From Alistipes putredinis (GTDB taxonomy: Bacteria > Bacteroidota > Bacteroidia > Bacteroidales > Rikenellaceae), in the NCBI GenBank assembly GCA_022009915.1, contig CP091730.1:434001-498000 (forward strand): a stretch of 64,000 bases of DNA, written 5' to 3'. This document shows, piece after piece, positions 41,729 to 52,863 of the stretch. A program made the translations under genes and the position numbers. How positions within the stretch are numbered: position 1 is the stretch's first letter; every line of letters begins with the position of its first letter. The notes under the pieces are model-generated. The model had not been told where the DNA came from. It did not search any database and saw nothing but the letters and a program-made list of their open reading frames with translations.

Positions 41729-42269
41729 CTATCTCTGCCAGCCCTCCATTACATAAACAGACTTCATGGAGTTTATGCACGCTGCCGCGGCCGTTCCTGT
41801 GCCACACCTCTATTCTCACGGCATAGGGTTCGCCCCAATCGCCCTCGTAAATGGTGAACTCGCGCTTCGAGCCCACACGCGCGAATGCGTCGTGTCCCGC
41901 CACTTTTTGCCTTGTCCGCGACTCAATCTTCCGCACGGAAAGAGGAATATTCTCCGTCACCTCGAAACATTTGAGAAAAATCTCCCCGTCGGGCAGCGGA
42001 GGCGAATAAAACTCATAGCTGTAAATACCGCCCTGCACCCCTTTGCGTATAATCAATGCAGGCCTGTCCGTCGAAATCTGCGGCAGCGGCGCGTCCTCCG
42101 CCGCCGGAATCTCGCACCTCAACCCCGCAGGTACAGGATGTCGCGCTCCGAAATCATCCCTGCAATCGGCCATACGGCCTCTCAGTACCACCCAGCCGGC
42201 AAATGCGACGAGCGCGGCAAGCAAAACCGGCAGCACCCGTTTCAAGGTTCCGGCAGTGCACGATTTCAT
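41729..42269 (-). CDS. Conserved membrane-anchored protein of unknown function (one apparent frameshift)
   Basis: An N-terminal membrane anchor (RVLPVLLAALVAFAGWVVL) precedes an extracytoplasmic domain with IYSYEFYSPPLPDGEIFLKC, FEVTENIPLS and FTIYEGDWGEPYAVRIEVWH. Removing one C near 41777 gives the natural-looking end KLMKSVYVMEGWQR and a stop at 41729-41731. Without the repair the frame runs into the downstream terminator. About 179 residues. The start overlaps the corA stop (ATGA), so the two are co-translated. I recognise the pattern as recurring in Bacteroidales, without a function. Confidence 0.65.
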
Positions 42270-43219
42270 ATCAGAGCCATTTTTTTGTATCTGAAATACC
42301 CTATCGTAAGTCCGGAGAAAGCGACCATGAGAATCACTGTCAGCCAGAACGCCCACGGATACGTGGCGAAAGGCAGGGCCACGTTCATTCCGTATATGCT
42401 GGCCACGAGCGTCGCAGGCATGAAGAACACCGAAGCCACGGTGAATATCTTGACGATGTTGTTCTGCTCGATGTTGATAAGGCCGAGCACCGTATCGTGC
42501 AGATAGTCCAGACGTTCGAAACTGAAATCGGCATGCGAAATCAGCGAATTGACGTCGCGCATCATAAGCTGTATGCGCGAATAGACGTCGCTGGGGAACT
42601 GTTCGCTGCGCAATATGCCCGAGAGTACTCTCTGACGGTCGAAAATGTTCTCCCTTATGAGCATGGTGCTCTCCTGCATATGGTTGATACTCTTAATCAT
42701 ATCCTCGTCGATGTGCTCCTGCAAACTGACCTCCTTGTTCAGCGAGGTAATGCGGCGTGCGACGCTCTCAACCAAATCGGCATCGAAATCTATGCGCACT
42801 TCCAGAATGGATATGAACAGATGGAAGCCCGTCGGATATGCCTTGTAGTTCATTTGCAGCCGCTTGGATGCCTCGCTGAAAGTTCTGAACTCGGCATTGC
42901 GGACCGACACCAGAATACCTTCGGCTATGATGAACGAAACCGGTTCCACGACAAAGCTCTCGCCCTGAGGCAGGAAGAAGTTGGAATTGGAGATTATCGC
43001 GTTTTCCGTCTCGGAGTACTTCGAAGAACTTTCGATTTCCTCCACCTCCTGACGCGACAGCAAATCCACATCCATGTAATCCTCCACGGCCTTCTGCTCC
43101 TTTACCGACGGCGACAGCAGGTCTATCCAGAGGATATCGTCGTAACCCAACTCCTCGAACAGGTCAAGGTCGGCGTTACGTATAATCTTATTGTGTTGTT
43201 TCAGGTAAATGGTAATCAT
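42266..43219 (-). CDS. corA: CorA-family magnesium/cobalt transporter
   Basis: CorA forms a pentameric divalent cation channel. The C-terminus has the two membrane helices with the signature YGMNV (GMN selectivity loop) in LVASIYGMNVALPFATYPWA. The long helical cytosolic domain (QESTMLIRENIFDRQRVLSG; VNSLISHADFSFERLDYLHD) is typical. The frame is intact. The start is taken as MITIYLKQHNKII at 43219; an in-frame ATG at 43243 is possible. It is coupled to the unknown gene downstream by an ATGA overlap. Confidence 0.9.
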   Translation of the reverse strand: MITIYLKQHNKIIRNADLDLFEELGYDDILWIDLLSPSVKEQKAVEDYMDVDLLSRQEVEEIESSSKYSETENAIISNSNFFLPQGESFVVEPVSFIIAEGILVSVRNAEFRTFSEASKRLQMNYKAYPTGFHLFISILEVRIDFDADLVESVARRITSLNKEVSLQEHIDEDMIKSINHMQESTMLIRENIFDRQRVLSGILRSEQFPSDVYSRIQLMMRDVNSLISHADFSFERLDYLHDTVLGLINIEQNNIVKIFTVASVFFMPATLVASIYGMNVALPFATYPWAFWLTVILMVAFSGLTIGYFRYKKMALI

Positions 43220-43281
43220 AACAATCACGGTTAAGTCGGACATTTCGTTTTTTCACAGGCCTGTTACCTGTACGAAAGCCT

Positions 43282-44055
43282 TCAACCGGGATTGATGCGC
43301 AGAGTGGTTTTAAGTCCCGAATCCCAGAACTTTTTCAGCGCCTTGTTTTTCTGATTATCGAATATATAGTCCGCCTTGCAGGTCAGAAAATCGTAAGCGT
43401 CTGGCCGTTCGGCATACGCAGACGAGCAAATCGCCTCCCATACGTGTTCGAGCCCGAACGTAAGAGACTGCTCCAAAGCATCCAGCGTCGCATTGCCCAC
43501 GCCCGAATGCGCAACCCAAACGGCATACACCATCGGCACCCGCTCGGCCGCACTCCAAAGTTCGGTCAAATCGTATACATGGGAAAAAAACCGGCGGCGG
43601 CACCTTCCGCCCCTGCGCCCGCAAAGACGCATGCGTCGGATTCCGCCATATCCGCGGCAGCCGGCAAAACGTCGGCACACTCGATGCTTGCACGCGCTCC
43701 ACGTTTTTTCGTTGCAAGAATGGCGGCATAATACCCTTCCGTAAGAGTATCGGGAGTATGGAATATACGCTCGATTTTTTCTATCGGCCCGCGCCCCGCG
43801 AGCAGGCATACGCCGGATTGCGGACCGTAACCGACACAATACGAAGAGACTATGTCGGCATCCTTTATTCCAGGGAGTTCTCCTACCGGCAGAAGAGCGA
43901 TATCGGCCCGACCGGCTGCAAAAGCCGCGGCACTATGCGACGGGGACGAGCACACGACATCGACATGCAGACAATCCGCATGCTCGATACCGTAAATCAA
44001 AGGTACGGTATTCAGCCCCTCGGGGGGCAGCTATCGCTACACGACGCTCCGTCAT
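43282..44055 (-). CDS. mqnA: Chorismate dehydratase MqnA (two apparent frameshifts)
   Basis: MqnA dehydrates chorismate to 3-enolpyruvylbenzoate, the first step of the futalosine menaquinone pathway. The repaired start MTERRVAIAAPEGLNTVPLI matches the family's N-terminal LNT-P-LIYG motif. FAAGRADIALLPVGELPGIK, IVSSYCVGYGPQSGVCLLAG and VYDLTELWSAAERVPMVYAV (family: YDL-W-PFVFAVW) follow. The fold is that of a periplasmic-binding protein, but there is no signal peptide. Extra bases lie in the G6 run at 44022-44027 (one) and the A7 run at 43584-43590 (two). About 257 residues. The match is clear but somewhat divergent, so a related menaquinone enzyme is the main alternative. Confidence 0.75.
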
Positions 44056-44143
44056 CCATAAAAAGCTAAACACTTCGTTTTTTTGCAAGTACGGCTGCGA
44101 CGATACGCAGCACCGACTGCAAAGTTAATAAAAAATAAATGAA

Positions 44144-44338
44144 TTACTTCGAAGAACTCGAATTTTTACTTTCGACCAGCTCCACGAACCTGTCGGTAAG
44201 CTGCACGCCCTGTCTGCATGCTCGGCTGAGAACGCGCCAGAAATCCTCCGCGACCGAACCCTCTGCTGCATCCGAATATTGTACGCCGTTTTTGAGTTCC
44301 CAAACTTCGACCAGTTCCTGCGCCTCGCGTATAGTCAT
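44144..44338 (-). CDS. Small MazG-like protein lacking the metal-binding helix
   Basis: An intact frame of 64 residues starting MTIREAQELVEVWELKNGVQ. The first 20 residues resemble the start of Bacteroidetes MazG-like nucleotide pyrophosphohydrolases. The last 35 (EDFWRVLSRACRQGVQLTDR) resemble their final helix. The central helices with the EExxE metal site are absent. In related genomes dtd is commonly followed by mazG, and this gene starts 4 bases after dtd, so it probably descends from that gene. A catalytic role is unlikely. The identification rests on my reading of short similarity. Confidence 0.5.
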   Translation of the reverse strand: MTIREAQELVEVWELKNGVQYSDAAEGSVAEDFWRVLSRACRQGVQLTDRFVELVESKNSSSSK

Positions 44339-44342
44339 AATA

Positions 44343-44795
44343 TCACTCCCTGTTTTTAGAATCAATCCATATCGTAACCGGACCGTCATTTACGAGCTCC
44401 ACCTGCATGTCGGCCCCGAAACGTCCGGTCGCAACCTTCCTCGAAAGCATGCCCTCCATCGCTTTGACGAAAGTCTCGTACATGGGTCGAGACACCGCCT
44501 CGGCCGCCGCACGCACGTAAGAAGGCCTGTTGCCCTTTTTCGTAGACGCCATAAGCGTGAACTGGCTCACCACCATCACCTCGCCTCCGGCGGCGCTCAC
44601 GTCGATATTCATCACCCCGTTCTCGTCATCGAACACCCTCAGGCGGCATATCTTTCCGGCGAGCCACTCCACGTCCTGCGACGTATCCGCATCCTCGACC
44701 CCGAGCAGAACCAAAAACCCGCGCCCGATTTCGGAAATTTTCTGCCCGTCGATGCTTACCGAGGCGTGTCCTACTCTCTGTATCAATGCTCTCAT
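44343..44795 (-). CDS. dtd: D-aminoacyl-tRNA deacylase
   Basis: Dtd removes D-amino acids, and glycine mischarged on tRNA-Ala, from tRNA. Intact, 150 residues. It begins MRALIQRVGHASVSIDGQKI and contains the catalytic SQFTL motif (VMVVSQFTLMAST) and the cross-subunit Gly-Pro motif VNDGPVTIWID. It lies 15 bases after the CLC channel gene and 4 bases before the mini-MazG-like gene, so the three form one operon. Confidence 0.94.
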   Translation of the reverse strand: MRALIQRVGHASVSIDGQKISEIGRGFLVLLGVEDADTSQDVEWLAGKICRLRVFDDENGVMNIDVSAAGGEVMVVSQFTLMASTKKGNRPSYVRAAAEAVSRPMYETFVKAMEGMLSRKVATGRFGADMQVELVNDGPVTIWIDSKNRE

Positions 44796-44810
44796 ATTCT
44801 TTCCCTTATT

Positions 44811-46595
44811 CTACTGGCTTATATCCACCAACTGCTGGCGATAGGCAGCAAGTATGCGCGATTTGGAGATAAATCCCAAATAACGGTTGTTCTTGTCCAC
44901 CACGGGCAGCATCCACGTTCCGGCCTCCTCGAAACTGTCGAGCACGCTCTGCATGTGCTGGTTGGAGAGTATCTTGTCGGGAGGCGGAATCATGTATTCG
45001 GTTATCTTGGTGCCGTATTTCTGCACATTGAACATGTCCTCGCGCAAATCGTCTAACTGCACCACACCCAAAAGCTCGCCGCCCGCATCCAGCACGGGGA
45101 AGATGTTGCGTCTGGCCGTCTTTATTATCTTCACCAAATCGCCCAGCGTGGCGGAAACCGAAAGGGGTACGAAATCCGTCTCCATCAATTTGTCCAGATT
45201 CAGGAATACGAGCACCGACTGGTCCTTGTTGTGCGTCAGCAGTTCGCCGCGCTGTCTGAGCTGCTTGGTATAAATCGAATCGGGGTCGAGATAATAGTCG
45301 AGCGCAAAGGAAATGGAACTGACCAGCATGAGCGGCACGAAAAGTCCGTATCCGTTAGACAGCTCCGCGATAAGGAATATCGAAGTCAGCGGCGCTTTCA
45401 TCACGCCCGACATCACGCCTGCCATGCCTACCAGCGCAAAAGATATGAGCGGCAGGTTCATTCCCAGAAATGTATTGCCCGTATATGCGACTATGACCCC
45501 GATATACGCCCCCACGAACAGCGACGGAGCGAATGTTCCTCCGACGCCGCCCGCAGCGTTGGTAGCCGCCATGGCCACCACCTTCAAAAACGGGGTAGCC
45601 AGCAGGTACAGAATCACCACCCACGTGATATTGCGATAGTCGTAAAACAGCGAGTTGTCGAACAGCGGTTCGATGCGCCCGTTCATCAAATCGGTGAATG
45701 AACTGTAACCCTCGCCGTAAAGAGGCGGGAAAATGAATATCAGTACGCCCAGCACGACACCGGCGATAAGCCATTTCATGTACATGCTCTTGCCGCCGAA
45801 AAACGCCGACACGCGCGAATTGACCGTCGTGAAATAATACGACATCAGCCCGCAGAGCACCCCGAGCAGGGCGTACATCGGCAGATTCTGGAAGCGGAAT
45901 GCATCCGGTACCGTCACGGCGAGTATGGGGTCGAATCCACGCAGGAAAAACGACAGCGTAGTGGCGGACACGGTGGCGATTAGCAGCGGCACGACGGACC
46001 CTGCCGTAATATCGAACATCAGAATCTCGAACACGAAAATCACGCCGGCAATCGGCGCCTTGAATATTGCGGCGAGCGCTGCTCCGGCTCCGCAGCACAG
46101 CAGCAGCGTCATCTGCTTGTAGTCCAGTTTCAGCAATCGTCCTATATTGGAGCCCATCGCCGCTCCCCGCCAGAACAATAGGCGCCTCAGGCCCCACGGA
46201 CCCTCCGAAACCTATGGTTGCGGCACCGCCCACGATAGGCGTCCAACAGTTGTGCGGCTTGATTTTCGAGCCGGTCTTGCTCATGGCGTAAAGCACGCGC
46301 GTCACGCCCTCGGATATCTGGTCCTTGACCACGTACTTGACGAAAAGCGTGGCGATGATTACGCCCACCACGGGATATATCAAATAAAGGACGCTCGCCG
46401 AATCGACCTTGAACCAGCTTACCAACCCCTGTTTGATGCCGTAAAGCAGAATTTCGAAAACATACGTTCCGAATCCGGCCACAAGCCCGACTATGCAGGC
46501 GAGCACCATCATGTAAGCTGGCGGGTGGTCAATCGACCCGCCTTGTGCAACAAATAACGGTATATGGTCTTTATCCGCTTGAACATTTCTCGCAT
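44811..46595 (-). CDS. CLC-family chloride channel/transporter with C-terminal CBS domains (apparent frameshifts)
   Basis: A multi-pass membrane protein with the selectivity motif GSVGPEAPIVLAG and the helix segments GAGAALAAIFKAPIAGVIFVF, GGVGGTFAPSLFVGAYIG and GMAGVMSGVMKAPLTSIFLI, all characteristic of CLC proteins. The C-terminus has a pair of CBS domains (ATLGDLVKIIKTARRNIFPV; GTWMLPVVDKNNRYLGFISK). One extra G near 46163-46166 breaks the frame. An upstream cytosolic extension (MREMFKRIKTIYRYLLHKAG) in another frame suggests the true start is at 46595. That join, near 46511, is unresolved, and 46512 is the conservative start. Confidence 0.87.
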
Positions 46596-46719
46596 CTCGA
46601 TTATTACGGCAAAAGGCTGACTCTGCAAATCCCGAACCGTTCGACTGCCGCGACAGTGTCAGGCGATGACCGTCGTGGCTTCATCGGGCCGTATCCGCAG
46701 AACCGGCATCCCGAAAAAT

Positions 46720-47710
46720 TCAGAAACGGTGTATACCCATTATCTCGCGTACCTCGCGCAGCGTCTTGTCGGCACTGATGCGTGCACGCTCGGCGCCCTG
46801 CTCCGTAACGCGGTGCAAATAGGCATCGTCTGACTTGATGGCCTCGATACGCTCCCTGATAGGGGCAATGGTCTTTATGATATCTTCGGCAAGCTGTTTT
46901 TTGAGATCACCGTAGCGAATCTGACACGTATTGTACTTGTCGAGGAAATACTCGACGGTATCCGGAGTGGATACGGCACGCAGAATGGTAAACAGATTCT
47001 TCACGGGTTCCGACATGGGTGCACCGGGTTCCGTAGGGCCGGAATCGGATACGGCACGCATCACTTTCTTGCGGATTGCCTCGTCGCTGTCCGACAGAAA
47101 CACCCCGTTGCCCTCGCTTTTGCCCATCTTTCCCGAGCCGTCCAGACCGGGTATCTTCACCAAATCGTGCCCGAAATTATAGGGCTGGCTCTCCGGAAAA
47201 TAGTCCACTCCGTAGAATGAATTGAACCGGCGTGCATAAAGGCGCGTCATCTCCAAATGCTGCTCCTGGTCCTTGCCTACGGGGACCTTATCGGCGCGAT
47301 GCATCAGAATGTCCGCAGCCATGAGTACCGGATAGCAGAGCAGGCCGGCATTCACGTTCTGCGGCTGCTTGCGAATCTTGTCCTTGAAAGAGGCGGTACG
47401 CTCCAACTCGCCCACATAGGCGTGCATGCTCAACAGGAGCGACAGTTCGGCTACCTGCGGCACGTCGCTCTGAATATATATCGTAGCGACATCGGGGTCG
47501 AGACCTGCCGCCAAGTACTCCGACAGCACGTTTTTCACGTTTTCGTGCAGAATCGACGGGTCCGGATGCGTGGTCAGAGAGTGGTAGTCGGCAATAAAAA
47601 AGAAGCAGCGTGCCTCGTGCTGCATCACTATGAAATTCTTCAACGCTCCGGAAGTAATTGCCAAGATGCAACTGGCCGGTAGAGCGAATTCCACTTAAAA
47701 CGGTTTCCAT
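46720..47710 (-). CDS. trpS: Tryptophanyl-tRNA synthetase (one apparent frameshift)
   Basis: TrpS charges tRNA-Trp. The repaired N-terminus METVLSGIRSTGQLHLGNYF contains the HIGH-type motif (HLGN). The KMSKS-type motif is GSGKMGKSEGN. Other landmarks: CFFFIADYHSLTTHPDP, NVNAGLLCYPVLMAADILMH, VPVGKDQEQHLEMTR. Removing one C near 47672 restores the conserved NYFGALKNF. Length about 329 residues, as expected for the bacterial enzyme. Confidence 0.95.
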
Positions 47711-47816
47711 AAACAATATATAATCTATTTTTCAGTCTACAAACAAAAACGGCAGTCCCTTGCCGGGAGACTTTCCAAAAAGCAAAGATAGCAAAAAGCG
47801 CGAAATGATAACAAAA

Positions 47817-48721
47817 CTATTTCCTTACGGCAACGGATGCCTGATAGGCGGCCTCGCGTTCGGCCTCCTTTGGCGCTCCACGCGGGCCGAGAGACGGATA
47901 CTCAACTCATAGAGTCCGTACAAAGGCAGTGAGACGAGAATGAGCGAAAAAATATCCGGAGGGGTTATTATTGCCGCAACCACCATCAGAAGCACGAGGG
48001 CGTGTCGTCTGTACTTGCGCAAAAATGCCGGAGAAATCAGCCCCATCCGCGTAAGGTAATATATAAGAAGCGGCAGTTGGAACATCGCGGCACAGGCAAT
48101 GGAAACGATTATGACGGTCGAAAAATAATCGCCCACATCAATCATATTGGTAATCATTGGGCTGGCCTGATAGCCTACGAAGAAATTTACCGACAGCGGG
48201 GCCATGATGAAATATCCGAACAGCAGTCCGGTGAAGAAACAGACCGACACCCACAACACGAACATGCGCGTTCCGGCCACCTCGCGCTCGGTGAGAGCCG
48301 GACGGACGAACTGCCATATCTCCCAAAGAAAATACGGCATGCCCAAAGCCAGCGCCACGACAAAAGACACCTTCATATGCAGGTTGAACTGCCCCGCCAT
48401 GTAGGTGTTTATCGTATGGAAATCCAGTTTTTTAAGCCCCAAGGAATCAGGGTCCACACTCAAAGACGTATGCGCCCAGCCGTTTATCCACACACACAGA
48501 GCCTGAAACTGCTCCCCTATCCAGACGAACAGACGGTTCGTCGGGAAATTGGGCTTTTGCGGTCCGAACAGAATCGTGTCTATGATGAAGCCCTTGAAGC
48601 AGAATGCCACAATCATGATGATGAATACCGCTGCCACGCTCCGCACAAGATGCGGACGCAGAGCATCGATATGCTCAAAAAAAGTCATTTCGGCCGACTC
48701 CTGCTCCTGCCGTTTACTCAT
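47817..48721 (-). CDS. tatC: Sec-independent protein translocase TatC (apparent frameshift near the end)
   Basis: TatC is the receptor for twin-arginine signal peptides. It begins with the conserved TFFEHIDALRPHLVRS, followed by six membrane segments and VSFVVALALGMPYFLWEIWQ with the family's functional Glu. FRPALTEREVAG-type and ITPPDIFSLILVSLPLYGLY follow. The frame is open to 47825, but two extra bases near 47866-47880 conceal a charged tail ending AVRK at 47817. About 300 residues. tatA lies 40 bases upstream on the same strand. Confidence 0.93.
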
Positions 48722-48761
48722 GTTTCAAACCCAAAAAACGTACTCGGCACTTTTCCCTTTC

Positions 48762-48973
48762 CTACTCCTTGGATTCGGAATCTATCTGTTTGGGCTCCGA
48801 AGGCTTGTTGTTTTCGGCACTGTAATCCGTATTGATGGCATCCTTGAACTCCTTGACGCCGCGTCCCATGCCGCGCATGATTTCTGGAATCTTCTTTCCG
48901 CCGAAAAAGCAGTATCACGACAAGTACGATTATGGCAATCTGCCAAACGCCTATAACACAAGGTACAAAACAT
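48762..48973 (-). CDS. tatA: Sec-independent protein translocase TatA (two apparent frameshifts)
   Basis: After removing one T near 48966 and one A in the AAAAA run at 48904-48908 the protein reads MFVPCVIGVWQIAIIVLVVI, then LLFGGKKIPEIMRGMGRGVK and EFKDAINTDYS. This is the TatA pattern: one N-terminal membrane helix, the FGGKKIPE hinge and an amphipathic helix, with an acidic tail. About 69 residues. TatA oligomers form the translocation pore with TatC, encoded directly downstream. Confidence 0.9.
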
Positions 48974-49405
48974 AATTATTCGTTTTTTTGTTCGACAATA
49001 TAACGTAACAAATATAACATTTAATATTCTTTTCTGCAAAAAAGGCGCAGCGGCAACCGCTCCATACCGTTCCGACACATCCAACACTTACAAGCCGGCC
49101 CTTGCGGTTCCACAACCCGACGCCTCGCCTCTGGTGCATCCCGAACCTGCGGATTCCGGCCGGACCTCATAAAGGGAAACGCACCCTCTTTTGCAAAAAA
49201 TCGCGCCAATCTATTTATAGTAGCTCAATATCAGTGATTTATATACGTCCCATATAAATAGAGACAATGATTCGGCAACGGTTCTCTGTTTCTGCAATCG
49301 CATACTTCACCCCTCAAACGGCCCGTTATCTTCAATGCAAAAGGTCTGCTTCCGATTTGCGGAAGCAGACCTTTCAAAGATACTGCACAATGTCTTTTCT
49401 GTGTG
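48974..49405. other. Intergenic region of about 430 bases without a supported gene
   Basis: It is AT-rich near tatA and contains only short overlapping frames without family motifs. A strong hairpin at 49340-49374 terminates the HEAT/DUF1080 gene. No tRNA, CRISPR or riboswitch pattern is visible. Confidence 0.5.
49340..49374 (-). terminator. Terminator of the HEAT/DUF1080 gene
   Basis: AAAGGTCTGCTTCCG (49340-49354) pairs perfectly with CGGAAGCAGACCTTT (49360-49374). On the minus strand it is followed by a short TTTT. Confidence 0.72.
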
Positions 49406-52400
49406 TTATTTGCTCTTCTTCGAAGATTTTGCGGTTTTTGCACCTTCGGCAGCATCCGCGCTCAGGTCCTTGATACGGATGTTGCGGAACTTGACACCTG
49501 CTCCGTGGCCGAGGAATCCGATGTGTCCGCTCTTGTTGAACAGACCCGGGTGATTCCTGTGGTCCACAGTGTACTCGTTGCGGCCGGCACCGTCGGGAGC
49601 CACGTTATGACCCTGACAAGCCTCGCGGATATTGCCGTCCACGATGACCTCGCCGTTCACCGTAACCTTGATGTTGTCGCCGATAGCCTGTACCTCATAG
49701 GTATTCCAAGTGCCCAGACTCTCGGGCGATACCTGTCTTTTGGCAGGAATGATACCGTAAACCGAACCGTTTACCTGATACTCGCGCAGACCCTTGTAAA
49801 TCGGAGCGTCGTGGTCGAGAATCTGAATCTCCATTCCCTCGTATGCAGCGTCCACGCCCATGGGGGTACGGATTCCCACACCGTTGTTCACGCCTTCTCT
49901 GACGAAGCAGAACTCGAAGCGGTAGATGAAATCGCTGAACTCCTTGACGGTGTAGAGGTTTCCTCCGCCGCCGTACTGAGCCGTCACGTAAATAGTTCCG
50001 TCTACGGGAACATAGTCGGTCGTATTACCGGTCCACTTGTGCATCGAAGTTCCGTCGAACAGCACCTCGAAAACCTTCGGCAGCCTCCTCGGCGGAGAGC
50101 TCGAACACCGGAGTCGAAGGCAGCTCGTTGATATAAAGGTCGCGGAACTGCACCGGAGAAGCGGCAATCAACTGAATCTGGCCTTTCACATAAGCCGGAA
50201 TATCGCGGTTGCAGGCATTTTCCAGAATAGCGTTCTTGATAACGGTCACTCCGTTGATTTCGGCACTCACGCGGTCGTTCACGACCTTGACGTAAAGCGT
50301 ATTCCACTCGCCGGCTTTATTGTCTGCCTTCGCGAGCGATTTGTCGGCCGACTTGATGTTTCCGGCAAGTGCGCCGGAGTTCTCTCCGCCAAGATTAATC
50401 TGCGGAATCGAACGGATGCCGAGTCCGGCCTCACCGTCGGTCTTATAGTCGATATACAGTTCGAAGTTCTCGTAATCCTTCGCTGCGGCGAGTGCGCTCC
50501 GTGCGGAACCTGTGTACTCGATACCGTCTTCGGTAGCGGCCCAAACAGCAGCTGCGGCAGCATCGGCCTCGGCCTGCATCTTGGCAAGTTTCTTGGCTTT
50601 CAAGGCAGCTCTCTGCTCGGGGTCGAGAACCACTGCGCTCCAACCGTCCTTCGTTCCGTCGAATACGGCTACATAACCGTCGTCCTTCACGCGAGGCAGA
50701 ATCTTGCCGTTGATTTCATCGACAGCATATCCTGCATCGGCAGCACTCGGATTGTCTTTTCTTTCCTGATCGTATACGTCGCGAGCCTTGATGAGGGCAT
50801 TCTTGACTGCGGCACCGTTAAGTTCGGTATTTTTGCTTGCAATATTCTTGACTGCGGCGGCAGCTGCACTTGCGACCTCCTTATTGTCGAGATACTTGGC
50901 AGCCAGCAGCAGACCGTGCAGCGAGCGGGTGTCGGCCAGCGCCGAGATAATCGACTTCTGAACGCCTGCGTAAGGAGCTGCCTCCAAGGCCTTGCGATAG
51001 AGCTGGTATTTCTGGATTCCGGTGAGAGTCTCGGACGATTTCACCATCTGAGTGTATCGTGCCAGAGCCTTGTCCTTGTCGGATGCGTCACCGACTGCAA
51101 TGCCGTAAAGAATATCTATCATCGCGGGGTTGTTCACCTGCAACAGAGCGGCCAAAGCCTCTTTCTTGCTGTCGGAACGATAGCCCTTGACGAGTTCGTC
51201 GATAGCAGCCTGACTGCCGGCCTGCGCCAGAACGGGATAATACAGAGCCTTGTTCTTGGAAGAAGCCATGCGTGCGGCGGCTTTCGCATACTGCTCGTCG
51301 GCGGAAAGACCCGAAACCGCATTTTTTTCAGACCTGCCTGAATTTTGCCGACATACTCCGCGGGAGCGTTTTCGAGCAACTGGCTGAGCTTGTCGAAGTC
51401 CGCAGGCGAAGACACGCCCGAAAGAGCGTCGTAGGCGGCTGCCTTGACAGCTGCATCCTCGGAATCGAGAAGAGCGTACACCTTGGGAGCGGCAGCGCTG
51501 ATACGGCGTTTTGCGACCATCGGCAGAACTGCACTTTGAGCGGCAGCATCGCCGTCCAGAGCGCAATCAGACCCTGCGAAGCATCGCCGTTGAAAGCGAG
51601 CAGAGTCTGCGGTTGCGGCTGCGCTGTTCTTGCCTCCTATCTGTGCGGTCAAAGCATCCAGAGCCTTCTGACCGCCGATTTTACCGGCAGCATCGATTGC
51701 GGCAGCGGCTATGGCCTGATTGTCGGAAGAAATCTTGGCTACGACAGCGTCAATTTGACCCTCGACATGATTTGCACCGAGGAAATTGATGATGTCGATT
51801 TTTAGCCTCGTCGGAAACCGATGCCATCTTCTTCACGATAGCGGTATAAACCTGGTCGTCAGCAATGCCGGCTGCGGCGAGCAATGCTCCGTTGCGGTAA
51901 GCGCGGTCGCGGTCGCCCAGTGCGGTCGTAATATAGGAAAGACCGTTCTTGCCGTTCACCTGAATGATTATATCCAGAGCGGCAGAGCGGATGTTCGATT
52001 TCTTGGTAGCTTTGAGAAGCGATTTGGCAGCGCCTTCGGCAGTCTTCTTGTCACCGGCCTTGACCATGGTGTTCAGAAGGTTCACATATGCACTGGTGGC
52101 GTCGGTAATCTCGAAATCGTAGCCGGCTTTCGCGGCAGCAGCGGCCAGAGTCTTCAACGAAGCCTTTGTTCCGCACTGACCCAAAGCGTAATAGATAGCC
52201 GATTTGGTTTGATCATCGGCCGTGTTGGTCCACACCAGAAGCGTAGGCTCGGCAGCGGTGATACCCTTTTTGGCTACGGCATAAGCAAGCGCCGCCTTGG
52301 GTGCTGCTTCGTTCTCGACCAGATTCAGGATAATCTCTTCGGTTCCGGGAGTCGAAATCAGGCCGCGCACGGCATAATCCGAAAGATACTCGTCATTGAT

Positions 52401-52826
52401 GTACTTCACGAAAACCGGAGCGTTCTCCACTGTCGCACAGATTTGCAGCAGGTTCATAAGAAACGCCTTGTTGGCATTGTCCGTACATTTGTCGATAGCC
52501 GCTCCGAGTCCTTTCGCAACTTCGGCGCAAGCGGCCTCTTTGCCCTGTGCTGTAACGTAATCCACCACTCCGTTAAGAGCGTATTCTACGGTCGCGTTCT
52601 GACCGTCGGCAGCCGGAACGAGCATCGCAGCCATAGCTTCGACGCCTGCGGCACCGGTGGATGCCAGCTCGGACATAACGTTGTTGTACGTGGCCACGCG
52701 CTCGGCAGGCAACTGCGCCAGACCGTCGGCGATGATGGTTTCTGCGGTACGCTGTCTTACGTCCTGGGCATTGATGCTCAGAGGCATAAGAGCCACCAAC
52801 GCCAATATTATAAATAACTTCTTCAT
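49406..52826 (-). CDS. Giant secreted HEAT-repeat protein with two DUF1080 (3-keto-disaccharide hydrolase-type) domains; about five apparent frameshifts
   Basis: A signal peptide (MKKLFIILALVALMPLSINA) is followed by roughly 600 residues of alpha-helical HEAT-like repeats (DRDRAYRNGALLAAAGIADD; ALYYPVLAQAGSQAAIDELV). A first DUF1080-like domain starts near DGYVAVFDGTKDGWSAVV and a second at VLFDGTSMHKWTGNTTDYV. The second is the more canonical (GVNNGVGIRTPMG; YEGMEIQILDHDAP; GHIGFLGHGAGVKFRNIRIK). About 1,139 residues. Frame breaks near 51801, 51624, 51560, 51331-51337 and 50090. DUF1080 proteins hydrolyse or eliminate 3-keto-glycosides. It lies 37 bases after the oxidoreductase gene, strongly suggesting one pathway. 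The sugar is unknown. Confidence 0.82.
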
Positions 52827-52863
52827 AATCGATTGTTTTTTTCTTTCTCTGTCTAAGGAACAA

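Noticed and set aside
50037..51341. 434-codon open frame opposite the HEAT/DUF1080 gene
   Set aside because: Antisense shadow of the Ala-rich HEAT repeats; Cys/Leu-rich composition without family similarity.
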